64,000 nucleotides of DNA from Pseudomonadota bacterium (GCA_021848465.1 JAJZUP010000003.1:288903-352902), one strand, 5' to 3'. Positions 1-8,161 are shown, numbered from the stretch's first letter. Translations and numbers: made by a program. The notes: generated from the letters alone by a model not told the origin.

Positions 1-11
1 CGACCCACACC

Positions 12-1034
12 ATGATGTATTCGCTAATCCGCCCCGCCCTCTTTGCACTCGATCCGGAAACCGCCCACCACGCCACGCTGGACGCATTGAAAACCGCACA
101 CTGTCTCGGCCCGCTGGCGTTGCTGGCGAAACGGCCATCCGACGATCCGCGCAAAGTGATGGGCCTGACCTTCCCCAATCCGGTCGGGCTGGCCGCCGGC
201 CTCGACAAGAATGGCGCCTACATCGACGCGCTTGCCGCACTCGGCTTCGGCTTCATCGAAATCGGCACCGTCACGCCGCGCGCACAGCCCGGCAACCCGA
301 AACCGCGCATGTTCCGCCTGCCCGAAGCGCAGGGCATCATCAACCGCATGGGTTTCAACAACGACGGCGTGGACAACCTGGTCGAGAACGTCAAGCGCGC
401 AAAATTCAAAGGCATCCTCGGCATCAATATCGGCAAGAACGCCGACACGCCGATCGAAAAGGCCGCCGACGACTATTTGATCGGCCTGCGCAAGGTCTAT
501 GCGCACGCCAGCTATGTCGCCATCAACATCTCTTCGCCCAACACCAAAAACCTGCGCCAACTGCAAGGCGGCGATGAACTGGATGCACTGCTCGCGCAAT
601 TGAAAGCCGAGCAGGAAAAGCTCGCGCAGCAACACGGCAAATATGTTCCGCTGGCGGTGAAGATTGCCCCCGACCTCGATGCAGAACAGATCGGCCAGAT
701 CGCTGCACTGCTCACCAAGCACCGCATCGACGGCGTAATCGCCACCAACACCACGCTGGCGCGCACCGGAGTCGAACACCTGTTGCATGGCAACGAAGCC
801 GGCGGGTTGAGCGGCGCACCGGTGCGCGAAAAATCCACCGCCGTGATCCGCCAGCTTGCCACTGCGCTCGATGGCGCCCTGCCCATCATCGGCGTGGGCG
901 GCATCCTTGAGGGAAAGCATGCAGTGGAAAAAATCCAGGCCGGCGCGGCACTGGTGCAGATGTACAGCGGAATGATCTATCGCGGCTGGGACTTGGTGCC
1001 CGAATGCGCGCAGGCGTTGCGCAACGCGCGCTGA
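12..1034 (+). CDS. pyrD: Dihydroorotate dehydrogenase (quinone), class 2
   Basis: Oxidises dihydroorotate to orotate at the inner membrane, passing electrons to quinone (fourth step of pyrimidine synthesis). The 340-residue length and an N-terminal extension before the barrel fit class 2 enzymes. Visible motifs are AAGLDKNG at about residues 61-68 (FMN site), NRMGFNN at 111-117 and ISSPNT at 173-178, which holds the catalytic Ser175 expected for class 2 (class 1 uses Cys). GVGGI near residue 298 is the phosphate-binding loop. Two consecutive ATG codons (12 and 15) are possible starts; no ribosome site can be judged because only 11 bases precede it. Confidence 0.97.
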   Translation: MMYSLIRPALFALDPETAHHATLDALKTAHCLGPLALLAKRPSDDPRKVMGLTFPNPVGLAAGLDKNGAYIDALAALGFGFIEIGTVTPRAQPGNPKPRMFRLPEAQGIINRMGFNNDGVDNLVENVKRAKFKGILGINIGKNADTPIEKAADDYLIGLRKVYAHASYVAINISSPNTKNLRQLQGGDELDALLAQLKAEQEKLAQQHGKYVPLAVKIAPDLDAEQIGQIAALLTKHRIDGVIATNTTLARTGVEHLLHGNEAGGLSGAPVREKSTAVIRQLATALDGALPIIGVGGILEGKHAVEKIQAGAALVQMYSGMIYRGWDLVPECAQALRNAR

Positions 1035-1037
1035 AGC

Positions 1038-1274
1038 TCAGTCTGGCTTGCGGTTGCGGCGGCTGCGGCTGTTGTTTTTTGCATCGCGCTTGCTGATGCG
1101 CCACACGATGACGCCGACCGCCAGGATGGTAAAGAACGTGACCAGCTCGATTGCCCAGGACATGGACTGGACAAATTCTTTCTGCTCCATATCCATGTTG
1201 TGCATGTGCGCCTCAGCCTCGCAGGCCATCAGGAAAAACACCGTGAGTACATTCAATGCAATAAAACGATTCAT
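1038..1274 (-). CDS. Small signal-peptide/membrane protein, unknown function
   Basis: I do not recognise this 78-residue protein. The frame is open much further upstream, but the ATG at 1272-1274 is preceded by GGGGGGAG, a good ribosome site, and begins a hydrophobic N-terminus (MNRFIALNVLTVFFLMA), so I chose it. That segment looks like a signal peptide. A Met/His-rich stretch follows (HMHNMDM, residues 23-28), then one membrane helix at about 43-60 and a very basic cytoplasmic tail (SKRDAKNNSRSRRNRK). The arrangement suggests a single-pass inner-membrane protein with a small periplasmic metal-binding-like patch; that is inference. It converges on pyrD with 3 bases between stops. Confidence 0.6.
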   Translation of the reverse strand: MNRFIALNVLTVFFLMACEAEAHMHNMDMEQKEFVQSMSWAIELVTFFTILAVGVIVWRISKRDAKNNSRSRRNRKPD

Positions 1275-1474
1275 CGCTCCCCCCCGACAATGACTGGCAC
1301 TGTAATTTTTCGCGAAATTTTTATAGCAGCGCCGGAATGACTGGCGCACTGTAAAGAAGCGGAGAGTGGTTGTCCAGTATTCCTGATAGTCCGCGCTGCT
1401 GCTACCCAGTCTGTTCTCCCTGAGTCTGTCGAGCCATTCAAGTGCTTCCTGTTTAAAGGCAAAACCGTCGGGGG
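1275..1474. other. Intergenic stretch without a supported gene
   Basis: About 200 bases upstream of the small membrane protein, running into repeat copy 1. A short imperfect direct repeat is visible (aatgactggcactgtaa at 1288-1304 and aatgactggcgcactgtaa at 1336-1354). The minus-strand frame stays open through here but lacks a plausible start or family signature, so I do not call a gene. Confidence 0.4.
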
Positions 1475-1697
1475 TTGCCCGACAGCAAGTCACTTTTTCT
1501 TGCGTCGCCAAGAAAAAGTAACCCAAAAGAAGGCGCCCCCGGTTTGCCGCCCACTACGTGGGCTCCCTGCGTTGCTCGACTGGTCAGGCGGCTGCGGAAC
1601 TCGCGCTACGCGCTCAGACAGTCCTCGCCGAAATCCCCTGACCAGCCTGCGCTACTCGGCGGCGCACAGGGGATGGTAAAGCAAAAAACTTAAAACC
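1468..1697 (+). repeat. Structured intergenic repeat, copy 1 (plus orientation)
   Basis: Shares an order of blocks with the inverted copy at 2568-2815: an AT-rich hairpin (arms 1492-1502 and 1509-1519, 6-base loop), the block ggtttgccgcccactacgtg (1541-1560), a second stem (arms 1580-1588 and 1637-1645), a 47-base conserved loop (1590-1636) and ggcggcgcacagggga (1659-1674). The conserved loop differs from copy 2 at about five of 47 positions, while the stem arms differ completely but remain self-complementary. It looks like a non-coding mobile or structural element rather than a gene. Boundaries are approximate. Confidence 0.75.
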
Positions 1698-1725
1698 ATA
1701 GCGAGAGCACTCCGTGCTCTCGCTA
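1684..1725 (-). terminator. Rho-independent terminator of the RES-domain gene
   Basis: A 12-bp stem (tagcgagagcac at 1699-1710 with gtgctctcgcta at 1714-1725, loop tcc) lies just past the minus-strand stop at 1727. On the minus strand it is followed by TGGTTTTAAGTTTTTTG, a T-rich tail. Confidence 0.75.
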
Positions 1726-1726
1726 T

Positions 1727-2470
1727 TTAACCGCCACTTTCAACACATTTTTCAACCAACACAGATTGCTCTCTTATCTTCCAGACCTCAGATTTAACAT
1801 GCTCCACTGCATCGGCATCAAAAAGCACAAAATTTTTAGCGATGTCTTCGCCCTTTGAGGATACTTTTTGCGCGTTGAATTGCGATTGATAAATCAATCC
1901 ATCAAACCCATGTACTTTGAAATATTCGGCAATCACCTGCGTCGGCAGATAGTTAATTCTCTGCTCTTCTTTATACAAAGCTCTTGAATAATCTCCTCTC
2001 AAAGCCAGCCAGAGATGCACATCCTCACTAACATCAGGATTCCGACAATAAGCAGCGAAACTAGGTCTTAAACTTACGAAATCAACTAGTTTTAATTCCC
2101 TCACAACTTTAAATTCACCTACCGTTACCGGAAAACGTACATCAGGCCTGACTTCCGAGATGGCTGTTTCTTCACTACTTGCGAGATACATCATGGTTAT
2201 GTTGTAAGGATTCGCGCGACCTTCTGCCTTCATGTTTAGTCTCGGCTTCATCTCTTCAGGTGGTCGTGCCGTATAAGAAGGTTCGTGATTTATATACTCA
2301 TTTTTTCTGGCCCTATATAGAAGCTCACCTTGTTTTAGGGGGAAAGTTCTTTGGCCTGCCAACTCCTTTAGATTCGATAAAAATTCATTGCTACTCTCGG
2401 ACAAAAAATGTCTTCTACTAAACTTTAACTCATCCACAAAATCGGAATATTTCTCGACCAATGATTTCAT
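1727..2470 (-). CDS. RES-domain protein (probable NAD+-degrading toxin-like enzyme), orphan
   Basis: A 247-residue protein with RES-family marks: LLYRAR at about 50-55, GRANPYN followed by MMYLASSEETAISEVRP at about 94-109, and YLPTQVIAEYFK...GFDGLIYQS near the C-terminus. Characterised RES proteins (for example MbcT) cleave or phosphorolyse NAD+ and are usually paired with an Xre-type antitoxin; that is family knowledge. Here no antitoxin gene adjoins it. I chose ATG 2468-2470 because AGGAGG sits 7 bases upstream; a GTG one codon earlier is also possible. Base composition is visibly more AT-rich than neighbours, and the gene is bracketed by inverted copies of a repeat, which suggests acquisition by transfer. 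Confidence 0.8.
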   Translation of the reverse strand: MKSLVEKYSDFVDELKFSRRHFLSESSNEFLSNLKELAGQRTFPLKQGELLYRARKNEYINHEPSYTARPPEEMKPRLNMKAEGRANPYNITMMYLASSEETAISEVRPDVRFPVTVGEFKVVRELKLVDFVSLRPSFAAYCRNPDVSEDVHLWLALRGDYSRALYKEEQRINYLPTQVIAEYFKVHGFDGLIYQSQFNAQKVSSKGEDIAKNFVLFDADAVEHVKSEVWKIREQSVLVEKCVESGG

Positions 2471-2567
2471 CACACCACCTCCTATGAAGCCAATGTACCT
2501 GAGTCGAATTGCATTGACTATGCTCAGATGAAACGAGTGGGCACAACGTGCCCACTCTGCTGTTAGC

Positions 2568-2815
2568 TTTTGAAGTTCCGCTTTTCCCTCCCCTGTGCGC
2601 CGCCTCGATCATTCACAAACAAGCGGAGGTTTAGGCGAGGACTGTTTGAGCGCGCAGCGCGAGTTCCGCAGCCCCGCTTGTTTGTGAATGATCGAGGGAA
2701 TCCACGCAGTGGGCGGCAAACCGGGGCGGCATTTCTTTGATTACTTTCTTTGGCCGCACAAAGAAAGTAATCGGCGTGCGGGGCCGCACCCCGCGGTTTC
2801 TGTCTGCCCCCCCGA
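2568..2815 (-). repeat. Structured intergenic repeat, copy 2 (minus orientation)
   Basis: Inverted relative of the copy at 1468-1697. It contains a perfect 24-bp inverted repeat (2603-2626 with 2674-2697) around the 47-base conserved loop (2627-2673), the block cacgcagtgggcggcaaacc (2703-2722), and a 14-bp AT-rich hairpin (2739-2752 with 2759-2772, 6-base loop). The region 2471-2913 holds no supported gene apart from this element and the short repeat at 2850-2875. Confidence 0.75.
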
Positions 2816-2849
2816 CGATGTTGACCTTAAGATCTGCGGGCTTCGCCCA

Positions 2850-2875
2850 TCCTTCGACAAGCTCAGGACGAACGG
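2850..2875 (+). repeat. Short dispersed repeat (ccttcgacaagctcagg type)
   Basis: The sequence tccttcgacaagctcagg followed by acgaacgg is, from memory, a short repeat scattered between genes in many proteobacterial genomes. Only one full copy occurs in this window, so its repeat nature is established knowledge rather than shown here. It lies between repeat copy 2 and the end of the liv operon. Confidence 0.5.
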
Positions 2876-2913
2876 TCTGATGGGAGCAGCGCGGTCACAG
2901 CAACGTGCCCAGC

Positions 2914-3630
2914 CTATGCCCCCAAATACGCCTTCCGCACTGCATCACTGCCCAGCAGATTGGCTGCGCTGTCTTCCAGCGTGATCTGGCCGCCTTCCAG
3001 CACATAGCCGCGTTGCGCGGCTTCAAGCGCGAGTTTGGCATTCTGCTCCACCAGCAGGATGGAAACGCCTTGTGCCGCAACGGCGCGAATGGTCTCAAAT
3101 ATTTTTGCCACCATCAGCGGGGCAAGCCCCATGCTGGGCTCGTCGAGCATCAGCAGTTTCGGACGGCTCATCAGCGCGCGCGCCATCGCCACCATCTGCT
3201 GCTCGCCGCCGGACAGGGTGCCGGCCAGTTGCGCGCGGCGCTCGGCCAGGCGCGGAAACAGCGCATACATGCGTTCAATATCTTCTGTCACCTGGCTGTC
3301 GTTGCGCGTGTAAGCGCCCATCTGCAAATTTTCCGCGACACTGAGGCGCGCGAAGATGCCGCGCCCTTCCGGAACCAGGGCCAGTCCTGCGCTCACGCGC
3401 TGGTGCGCCGGCATGTGGTGCAATGATTTGCCATCGTAATGCAGCTTTCCTGCGGTGCTGTGCAGCAGCCCGGACAATGCCTTCAATGTGGTGGTCTTGC
3501 CCGCGCCATTGCTGCCGATCAGCGCGACGAGTTCGCCTTGCCCGACCGTCAGGCTGATGCCTTTCAGCGCCTGGATGCCGCCGTAGGAAACCTTGAGGTC
3601 CCGAACTTCAAGAAGTGTATTTTCAGCCAT
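2914..3630 (-). CDS. livF: Branched-chain amino acid ABC transporter, ATP-binding protein LivF
   Basis: One of two cytoplasmic ATPases that power uptake of leucine, isoleucine and valine (or related solutes). The 238 residues carry Walker A GSNGAGKT (39-46), the ABC signature LSGGEQQ (139-145), Walker B LLMLDEPS (159-166) and the switch His in LLVEQN. Last gene of livK-H-M-G-F. Its ribosome site (GAGGG just before the ATG at 3628-3630) lies inside a repeat that also forms the end of livG. Confidence 0.95.
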   Translation of the reverse strand: MAENTLLEVRDLKVSYGGIQALKGISLTVGQGELVALIGSNGAGKTTTLKALSGLLHSTAGKLHYDGKSLHHMPAHQRVSAGLALVPEGRGIFARLSVAENLQMGAYTRNDSQVTEDIERMYALFPRLAERRAQLAGTLSGGEQQMVAMARALMSRPKLLMLDEPSMGLAPLMVAKIFETIRAVAAQGVSILLVEQNAKLALEAAQRGYVLEGGQITLEDSAANLLGSDAVRKAYLGA

Positions 3631-3632
3631 AG

Positions 3633-3672
3633 GCCCTCACCCCAACCCCTCTCCCGCCTGCGGGCGAGGGGC
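3633..3672. repeat. GC-rich palindromic repeat at the livG/livF junction
   Basis: The sequence ccctcaccccaacccctctc leads into an imperfect hairpin (cccctctcccgc / gcgggcgagggg, 3646-3671). This resembles a widespread proteobacterial intergenic repeat. It supplies the last codons of livG (residues APRPQAGEGLG) and the ribosome-binding site of livF. Confidence 0.55.
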
Positions 3673-4452
3673 TTCGGTTACTTCGCCGCCCAAGTAGGCA
3701 GCAATCACGGCCGGGTTGCTGCGTACCTCTTCTGGCACTCCTTCGGCAATCTTCTTGCCGTAGTCGAGCACCGCCACGCGATCGCACAGGCCCATGATCA
3801 GCTTCACGTCGTGCTCGATCAACAGCACGGTTACGCCGCTGTCGCGGATTTTTTTCATCAGCTCCTTCAGGCTTTCGGTCTCGGTAGCATTCATGCCGGC
3901 AGCCGGTTCGTCCAACGCGAGCAGCTTGGGTTCGGTCGCCAGTGCGCGGGCAATTTCCAGCCTGCGCTGTTCGCCATACGACAGGTTTTTCGCCAGCGTG
4001 TTTGAATGGCGCTGGATGCCGACAAAGTGCAGCAGCTCATGCGCCCGCTTCTCGATGGCGCGCTCTTCGTCGCGCGTTGCCCGGTTGCACGCCAGCGCGC
4101 CCCAGATGCCCGCATGAGTGCGCACGTGGCGCCCGACCATCACGTTTTCCAGTGCGGTCATGTTGGCAAACAGGCGGATATTCTGGAAGGTGCGTGCGAT
4201 ACCGGCGTGTGCCAGCACGTGCGGCTTGCAGCGCGCATAGCTGCTGCCGGCAAACTGGAACGTCCCTTCGTCGAGCTGGTACAGCCCGGTAATGATGTTG
4301 AACAACGTGGTCTTGCCCGCGCCGTTCGGGCCAATCAGGCCGTAGATTTCGCCGCTCCGGATATGCAGCGAAACCTCGCTCAGCGCGGCCAGCCCGCCAA
4401 AGCGCTTGCCGATGCCGCGCAATTCCAGCAAGGTATCAGCGACTGTGGTCAT
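3637..4452 (-). CDS. livG: Branched-chain amino acid ABC transporter, ATP-binding protein LivG
   Basis: Second ATPase of the Liv transporter, 271 residues, slightly longer than typical LivG. Walker A GPNGAGKTT (41-49), signature LSYGEQRRLEIARAL, Walker B LLALDEPAAGM and a LIEHDVK switch segment are all present. The C-terminus after YLGGEVTEA is an extra dozen residues read from the repeat at 3633-3672, so the natural end was probably altered by insertion of that element. The start overlaps the end of livM by 17 bases, implying translational coupling. Confidence 0.95.
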   Translation of the reverse strand: MTTVADTLLELRGIGKRFGGLAALSEVSLHIRSGEIYGLIGPNGAGKTTLFNIITGLYQLDEGTFQFAGSSYARCKPHVLAHAGIARTFQNIRLFANMTALENVMVGRHVRTHAGIWGALACNRATRDEERAIEKRAHELLHFVGIQRHSNTLAKNLSYGEQRRLEIARALATEPKLLALDEPAAGMNATETESLKELMKKIRDSGVTVLLIEHDVKLIMGLCDRVAVLDYGKKIAEGVPEEVRSNPAVIAAYLGGEVTEAPRPQAGEGLG

Positions 4453-5533
4453 ACACCGTTTCCTGTTCCTGTTGCGCCACCGTCTCGTCCGGCGCCAGCT
4501 CTCGTCGGCGCTGTGCCGACGGCCACAGGCCGGCCGGGCGCCACAGCATCACCAAAATCAGCGCCAATCCGAACAGCAGCATGCGCAGACTTTCCGGGTC
4601 CACCACCACCGCACCGAACAGTGCCTGCTGCAACGGCCCCGCGCCATGCCGGAATGCTTCCGGCAGGATCACCAGCAACACGCCGCCCAATACAACGCCG
4701 CCAATGTTGCCCATCCCGCCCAGCACCACCATGCACAGCACCATGATGGATTCCATCAGGCTGAAACTTTCCGGACTGACGAAGCCCTGGAAGCCGGCGA
4801 ACAGTCCGCCGGATATGCCGCCGAACGTCGCCCCCATCGCAAACGCCAGCAGCTTGACGTTGCGCGTGTTGATCCCCATCGCGCTGGCGGCCACTTCATC
4901 TTCGCGGATCGCCATCCAGGCGCGACCGATGCGCGAATTTTCCAGGCGTCGGGACACCAGCACCACCAGCAGGGTAAAACCAAGGAACAGGTAGTAATGC
5001 AGGTGCAGGCTGGAAATATCCAGACCGAACAGTTCGTGCCGCTGCCCGATCGAGAAGTCGCCGACGTGCAGCGGGTCGATCATGCTGATGCCCTGCGGGC
5101 CGTTGGTGATGTTCACGGGGGCATTCAGGTTGTTCATGAAAATGCGGATGATCTCGCCAAAACCCAGCGTCACGATGGCGAGATAATCCCCACGCAGACG
5201 CAGCGTCGGCGCGCCGAGCAGCACCCCGAAAATACAGGCCAGCAAGGCGCCCAGCGGCAGCACCACCCACACTGGCCAGTGCAGGCCGAACTGCGGCGAA
5301 CCGAGCAAGGCATAGGTATAGGCGCCCACCGCAAAGAATGCGATATAGCCGAGGTCGAGCAACCCCGCATAACCGACCACGATATTGAGCCCAAGCGCCA
5401 GCATGATGTAGAGCAACGCGAAATCGGCGATGCGCACCCAGCCGTGGCCGAACAGGGAGTCGATGATGAACGGCAACACCAGCAAGACCAGCGCCACGAG
5501 CAGATGACGATTTGCGGGACGATGCAGCTTCAT
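4436..5533 (-). CDS. livM: Branched-chain amino acid ABC transporter permease LivM
   Basis: Inner-membrane permease, 365 residues, with multiple hydrophobic helices and the LivM-typical segments LGLNIVVGYAGLLDLGYIAF and GGMGNIGG near the C-terminus. The reading frame is open for 230 codons further upstream, but there it is only the shadow of livH; the ATG at 5531-5533 (MKLHRPANRH) overlaps the livH stop by four bases (ATGA), which fixes the start. Confidence 0.93.
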   Translation of the reverse strand: MKLHRPANRHLLVALVLLVLPFIIDSLFGHGWVRIADFALLYIMLALGLNIVVGYAGLLDLGYIAFFAVGAYTYALLGSPQFGLHWPVWVVLPLGALLACIFGVLLGAPTLRLRGDYLAIVTLGFGEIIRIFMNNLNAPVNITNGPQGISMIDPLHVGDFSIGQRHELFGLDISSLHLHYYLFLGFTLLVVLVSRRLENSRIGRAWMAIREDEVAASAMGINTRNVKLLAFAMGATFGGISGGLFAGFQGFVSPESFSLMESIMVLCMVVLGGMGNIGGVVLGGVLLVILPEAFRHGAGPLQQALFGAVVVDPESLRMLLFGLALILVMLWRPAGLWPSAQRRRELAPDETVAQQEQETVYDHSR

Positions 5534-6459
5534 GCGCGCTCCGCCACGCGTTCGCCGAGCAAGCCGGACGGCCGGAAAATCAGCACCGCGATCAGTACCA
5601 TGAATGCGAACACATCCTGGTAGTTGCTGCCGAAAAAGCCCCCGGATAAATCGCCGATGTAGCCTGCGCCCAGGCTTTCGATCAGGCCCAGCAGCAGCCC
5701 GCCCAGCATCGCGCCGCGCAGGTTGCCGATGCCGCCGAGCACGGCGGCGGTAAAGGCTTTCAAGCCCAGCATGAATCCCATGTAGTAATGCACGATGCCG
5801 TAGTTGGCGCTGACCATGAATCCCGCCACCGCCGCCAATGCCGAGCCCAGCATGAAGGTGGCGGAAATCACGCGATTGATGTCCACCCCCATCAGCATTG
5901 CCGCCGCCGGATTTTCCGCTACGGCACGCATCGCGCGTCCCAGGCGCGTGCGATGCACAATCAACAGCAGCAGCGCCATCACCGCCACCGCCACCAGCAC
6001 GATGGCAATCTGCACATTGGTGATGATCGCGCCGCCCAGCGCATGCAGCGCATTGTCCAGCGGCAACGGGAAGGCATGGTATTCGCGCCCCCAGATCATC
6101 ATCGCCAGGTTTTGCAGCACGATCGAAACGCCGATGGCCGTGATCAGCGGCGCCAGCCGCGGCGCATTGCGCAGCGGGCGATAAGCAACGCGCTCGATGC
6201 CGTAGCCCAGCGCCATGCACACCGCCATCGCCGCGAGCAGGCTCAACAGGATTGCCAGCAGTGGCGCGACGGCGGCGGCCAGCAGTGCCTGCAGCACGGT
6301 CAATGCAACCATCGCGCCGACCATCACCACCTCGCCGTGCGCAAAATTGATCAGGCCGAGGATGCCGTACACCATGGTATAGCCGAGCGCGACCAGCGCA
6401 TACACGCTGCCCTGCACAATGCCGTTAATAATCTGCTGAACGAATATGTCCACAATCAC
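5530..6459 (-). CDS. livH: Branched-chain amino acid ABC transporter permease LivH
   Basis: Partner permease of LivM, 309 residues, mostly transmembrane. Family marks include the N-terminus QQIINGIVQGSVYALVALGY, GLINFAHGE at about 35-43 and LGGIGNLRGAMLGG in the last third. It is the first gene after the hairpin that separates it from the solute-binding protein gene, a usual arrangement that lets the binding protein be made in excess. Confidence 0.95.
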   Translation of the reverse strand: MIVDIFVQQIINGIVQGSVYALVALGYTMVYGILGLINFAHGEVVMVGAMVALTVLQALLAAAVAPLLAILLSLLAAMAVCMALGYGIERVAYRPLRNAPRLAPLITAIGVSIVLQNLAMMIWGREYHAFPLPLDNALHALGGAIITNVQIAIVLVAVAVMALLLLIVHRTRLGRAMRAVAENPAAAMLMGVDINRVISATFMLGSALAAVAGFMVSANYGIVHYYMGFMLGLKAFTAAVLGGIGNLRGAMLGGLLLGLIESLGAGYIGDLSGGFFGSNYQDVFAFMVLIAVLIFRPSGLLGERVAERA

Positions 6460-6461
6460 CC

Positions 6462-6491
6462 ATAAACAAAAAGCGACACCGTAGTGTCGCT
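6462..6491 (-). terminator. Hairpin with T tract between livK and livH (attenuator)
   Basis: An 8-bp stem (agcgacac 6472-6479 with gtgtcgct 6484-6491, 4-base loop) is followed on the minus strand by TTTTGTTTATG. It ends transcription of the binding-protein gene, with partial read-through expected into livHMGF. Confidence 0.75.
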
Positions 6492-6510
6492 CGTCCCGGC
6501 AAACCGGAAA

Positions 6511-7692
6511 TTATTGCTGTGCGGCACCCATGGTTTGCACCGGCTGCCACTTGCCCTCGCGCACCTGGTACAGCGTGATTGCGCCGCCCTTCAGGTCGCC
6601 CTTTTCGTCAAACGCGATGCGCGCCGTCACCCCATCGTGCACCAGCTTGCGCATTTCCGGCAGGTATTTCGCCGGCTCCGCCGAGCCCGCCTTCTGCATC
6701 GCATCGATCATCACATTCACCGCATCGTAGCAATACGGCGCATACAGCTGGATCGGCTGCTTGTATTTGGCTTCGTAACGAGCCACAAAATCCTTGCCGC
6801 CCGGCATCTGGTCGAACGGAACGCCGGGCAGCGAAGCATAGGTTCCTTCCGAGGCCGCGCCGGCATTCTGGATGAATGATGGCGTATAGCTGCCGTCGCC
6901 GGTCATGAACTGGGTCTTGACCCCAAGCCCGCGCAATTGCTTGACCATCGGGGCGGACTGCGGATCCATGCCGCCGAAGAAAATCAGGTCGGGCTGCTTG
7001 CCCTTGATCGAGGTCAGCACGGCGGTGAAGTCGACGGCGCGGTCGCTGGTATATTCCCGCGCGATGATCTGCGCGCCACTGGCTTCCGCCGATTTGACGA
7101 ACTCATCCGCAATACCCTGTCCGTAGGCAGTGCGGTCATCGATCACGGCTATTTTTTTCGCCCCGAGCTTTTTTGCAGCAAACTCGCCCAGCACGCGTCC
7201 TTGCTGGCTGTCGTTGGCCATCACCCGAAACACGTTGTCATAGCCCTGTGCGGTATAGGCAACCGCCGTCGCGGAAGGCGAAATCTGCGGTATGCCGTTG
7301 TCATGATAAATGCGCGATGCCGGGATCGTGGTGCCGGAGTTCATATGGCCGATGACGCCATTCACCTTTGCGTCCACCAGGTTCTGCGCCACGATGGTCG
7401 CCATCTTCGGATCCACCTGGTCATCCTCGCTGACCAGTTCGAAGCGGACCTTCTTGCCGCCGATCATGATGCCCTTGGCATTGGCATCCTCGATCGCCAT
7501 GCGCGTGCCGTTTTCGTTATCCTTGCCCAGATGCGCCTGCGGCCCGGTGAGCGGTGCCGCCGCACCGATCTTGATTGTTATGTCGCTGCCGCCGGATGCC
7601 TCGGCTGCCGCCGGTTCGGATTGCTTGTTGCAGGCAGTCAAAATGAGCGGCACCAACAATGCGGCCAGCACGGACGAGGAGTAAATTTTCAT
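6511..7692 (-). CDS. livK: Branched-chain amino acid ABC transporter substrate-binding lipoprotein (LivK-type)
   Basis: Periplasmic receptor that captures the amino acid and delivers it to LivHM. Starting at ATG 7690-7692 gives 393 residues with a lipoprotein signal (MKIYSSSVLAALLVPLILTAC; lipobox LTAC), so the protein should be membrane-anchored, unlike the soluble E. coli LivK. The body begins ITIKIGAAAPLTGPQAHLGK and contains VIGHMNSGTTIPAS, as in the type I periplasmic binding fold. The longer open frame (to 7737) is rejected because it would overlap the promoter found at 7724-7752. The actual ligand cannot be read from sequence. Confidence 0.92.
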   Translation of the reverse strand: MKIYSSSVLAALLVPLILTACNKQSEPAAAEASGGSDITIKIGAAAPLTGPQAHLGKDNENGTRMAIEDANAKGIMIGGKKVRFELVSEDDQVDPKMATIVAQNLVDAKVNGVIGHMNSGTTIPASRIYHDNGIPQISPSATAVAYTAQGYDNVFRVMANDSQQGRVLGEFAAKKLGAKKIAVIDDRTAYGQGIADEFVKSAEASGAQIIAREYTSDRAVDFTAVLTSIKGKQPDLIFFGGMDPQSAPMVKQLRGLGVKTQFMTGDGSYTPSFIQNAGAASEGTYASLPGVPFDQMPGGKDFVARYEAKYKQPIQLYAPYCYDAVNVMIDAMQKAGSAEPAKYLPEMRKLVHDGVTARIAFDEKGDLKGGAITLYQVREGKWQPVQTMGAAQQ

Positions 7693-7723
7693 GATTGGAT
7701 CAATGCAGGTGAATATCCGCCCG

Positions 7724-7752
7724 ATTATCCTGAGCACTCAATTCATTGTCAA
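7724..7752 (-). promoter_or_regulatory. Sigma70-type promoter of the liv operon
   Basis: On the minus strand TTGACA (7747-7752) and GATAAT (7724-7729) are separated by exactly 17 bases. Start of transcription would be near 7717, giving a leader of about 25 bases before the livK ATG at 7692. Confidence 0.8.
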
Positions 7753-7761
7753 TTTCAGGCA

Positions 7762-7790
7762 ATAAAAAAAGCCGGCTTGCGCCGGCTTTT
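7762..7790 (-). terminator. Rho-independent terminator after the cytochrome c gene
   Basis: The stem aaaagccggc (7767-7776) / gccggctttt (7781-7790) with loop ttgc is followed on the minus strand by a run of T (TTTTTTTATT). It lies between the cytochrome stop at 7808 and the liv promoter. Confidence 0.88.
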
Positions 7791-7807
7791 CTGCACCTGC
7801 ACCAATA

Positions 7808-8161
7808 TTACTTGGCCAGGCCCAGCACAAACTTGGCCAACTCAGTGATGTCAGCTTTCTTCGCGCCGGAAGGATCGTTTGCGGGCATTGGCATAGAACC
7901 CCAGTGGCCGGAACCACCCTTGGAGATCTTCATGACCAGGCCTTCTTCCAGAGGATACTGCTTGCCATTGTATTCAAATTCCTTGGCACCCTTGTACTTC
8001 TTGGCAACGTCCATCCAAGCCGGACCAACAACCTTCTTGTCAATTGCGTGACAAGCTGTGCAGTTGTTCTTCTTTGCCAGATCTGGCATGTCGGCGGCCA
8101 TTGCAGAACCAGCAACCATCAGACCAGCAGCTGCAACCATGCTAACCAAAACAGATTTCAT
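7808..8161 (-). CDS. Periplasmic class I cytochrome c (c-551/c-552 type)
   Basis: Small soluble electron carrier of the periplasm, 117 residues. A signal peptide (MKSVLVSMVAAAGLMVAGSA, cleavage after AMA at about 22) precedes the single haem site CTACH (34-38). The distal Met ligand is in GSMPMPAND (about 88-96). Size and the GPAW motif after the haem site match cytochromes c-551/c-552, which pass electrons to terminal oxidases or nitrogen-oxide reductases. GGGAG before the ATG supports the start. It is a single-gene unit with its own terminator. Confidence 0.92.
   Translation of the reverse strand: MKSVLVSMVAAAGLMVAGSAMAADMPDLAKKNNCTACHAIDKKVVGPAWMDVAKKYKGAKEFEYNGKQYPLEEGLVMKISKGGSGHWGSMPMPANDPSGAKKADITELAKFVLGLAK

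Noticed and set aside
1275..1526. Longer version of the small membrane protein starting inside repeat copy 1
   Set aside because: The extra 84 residues are translated repeat and intergenic sequence; a strong ribosome site and signal peptide mark the internal ATG.
1468..2815. Composite transposon around the RES gene
   Set aside because: The flanking elements are non-coding repeats; there is no transposase, and no target duplication could be identified at the outer ends.
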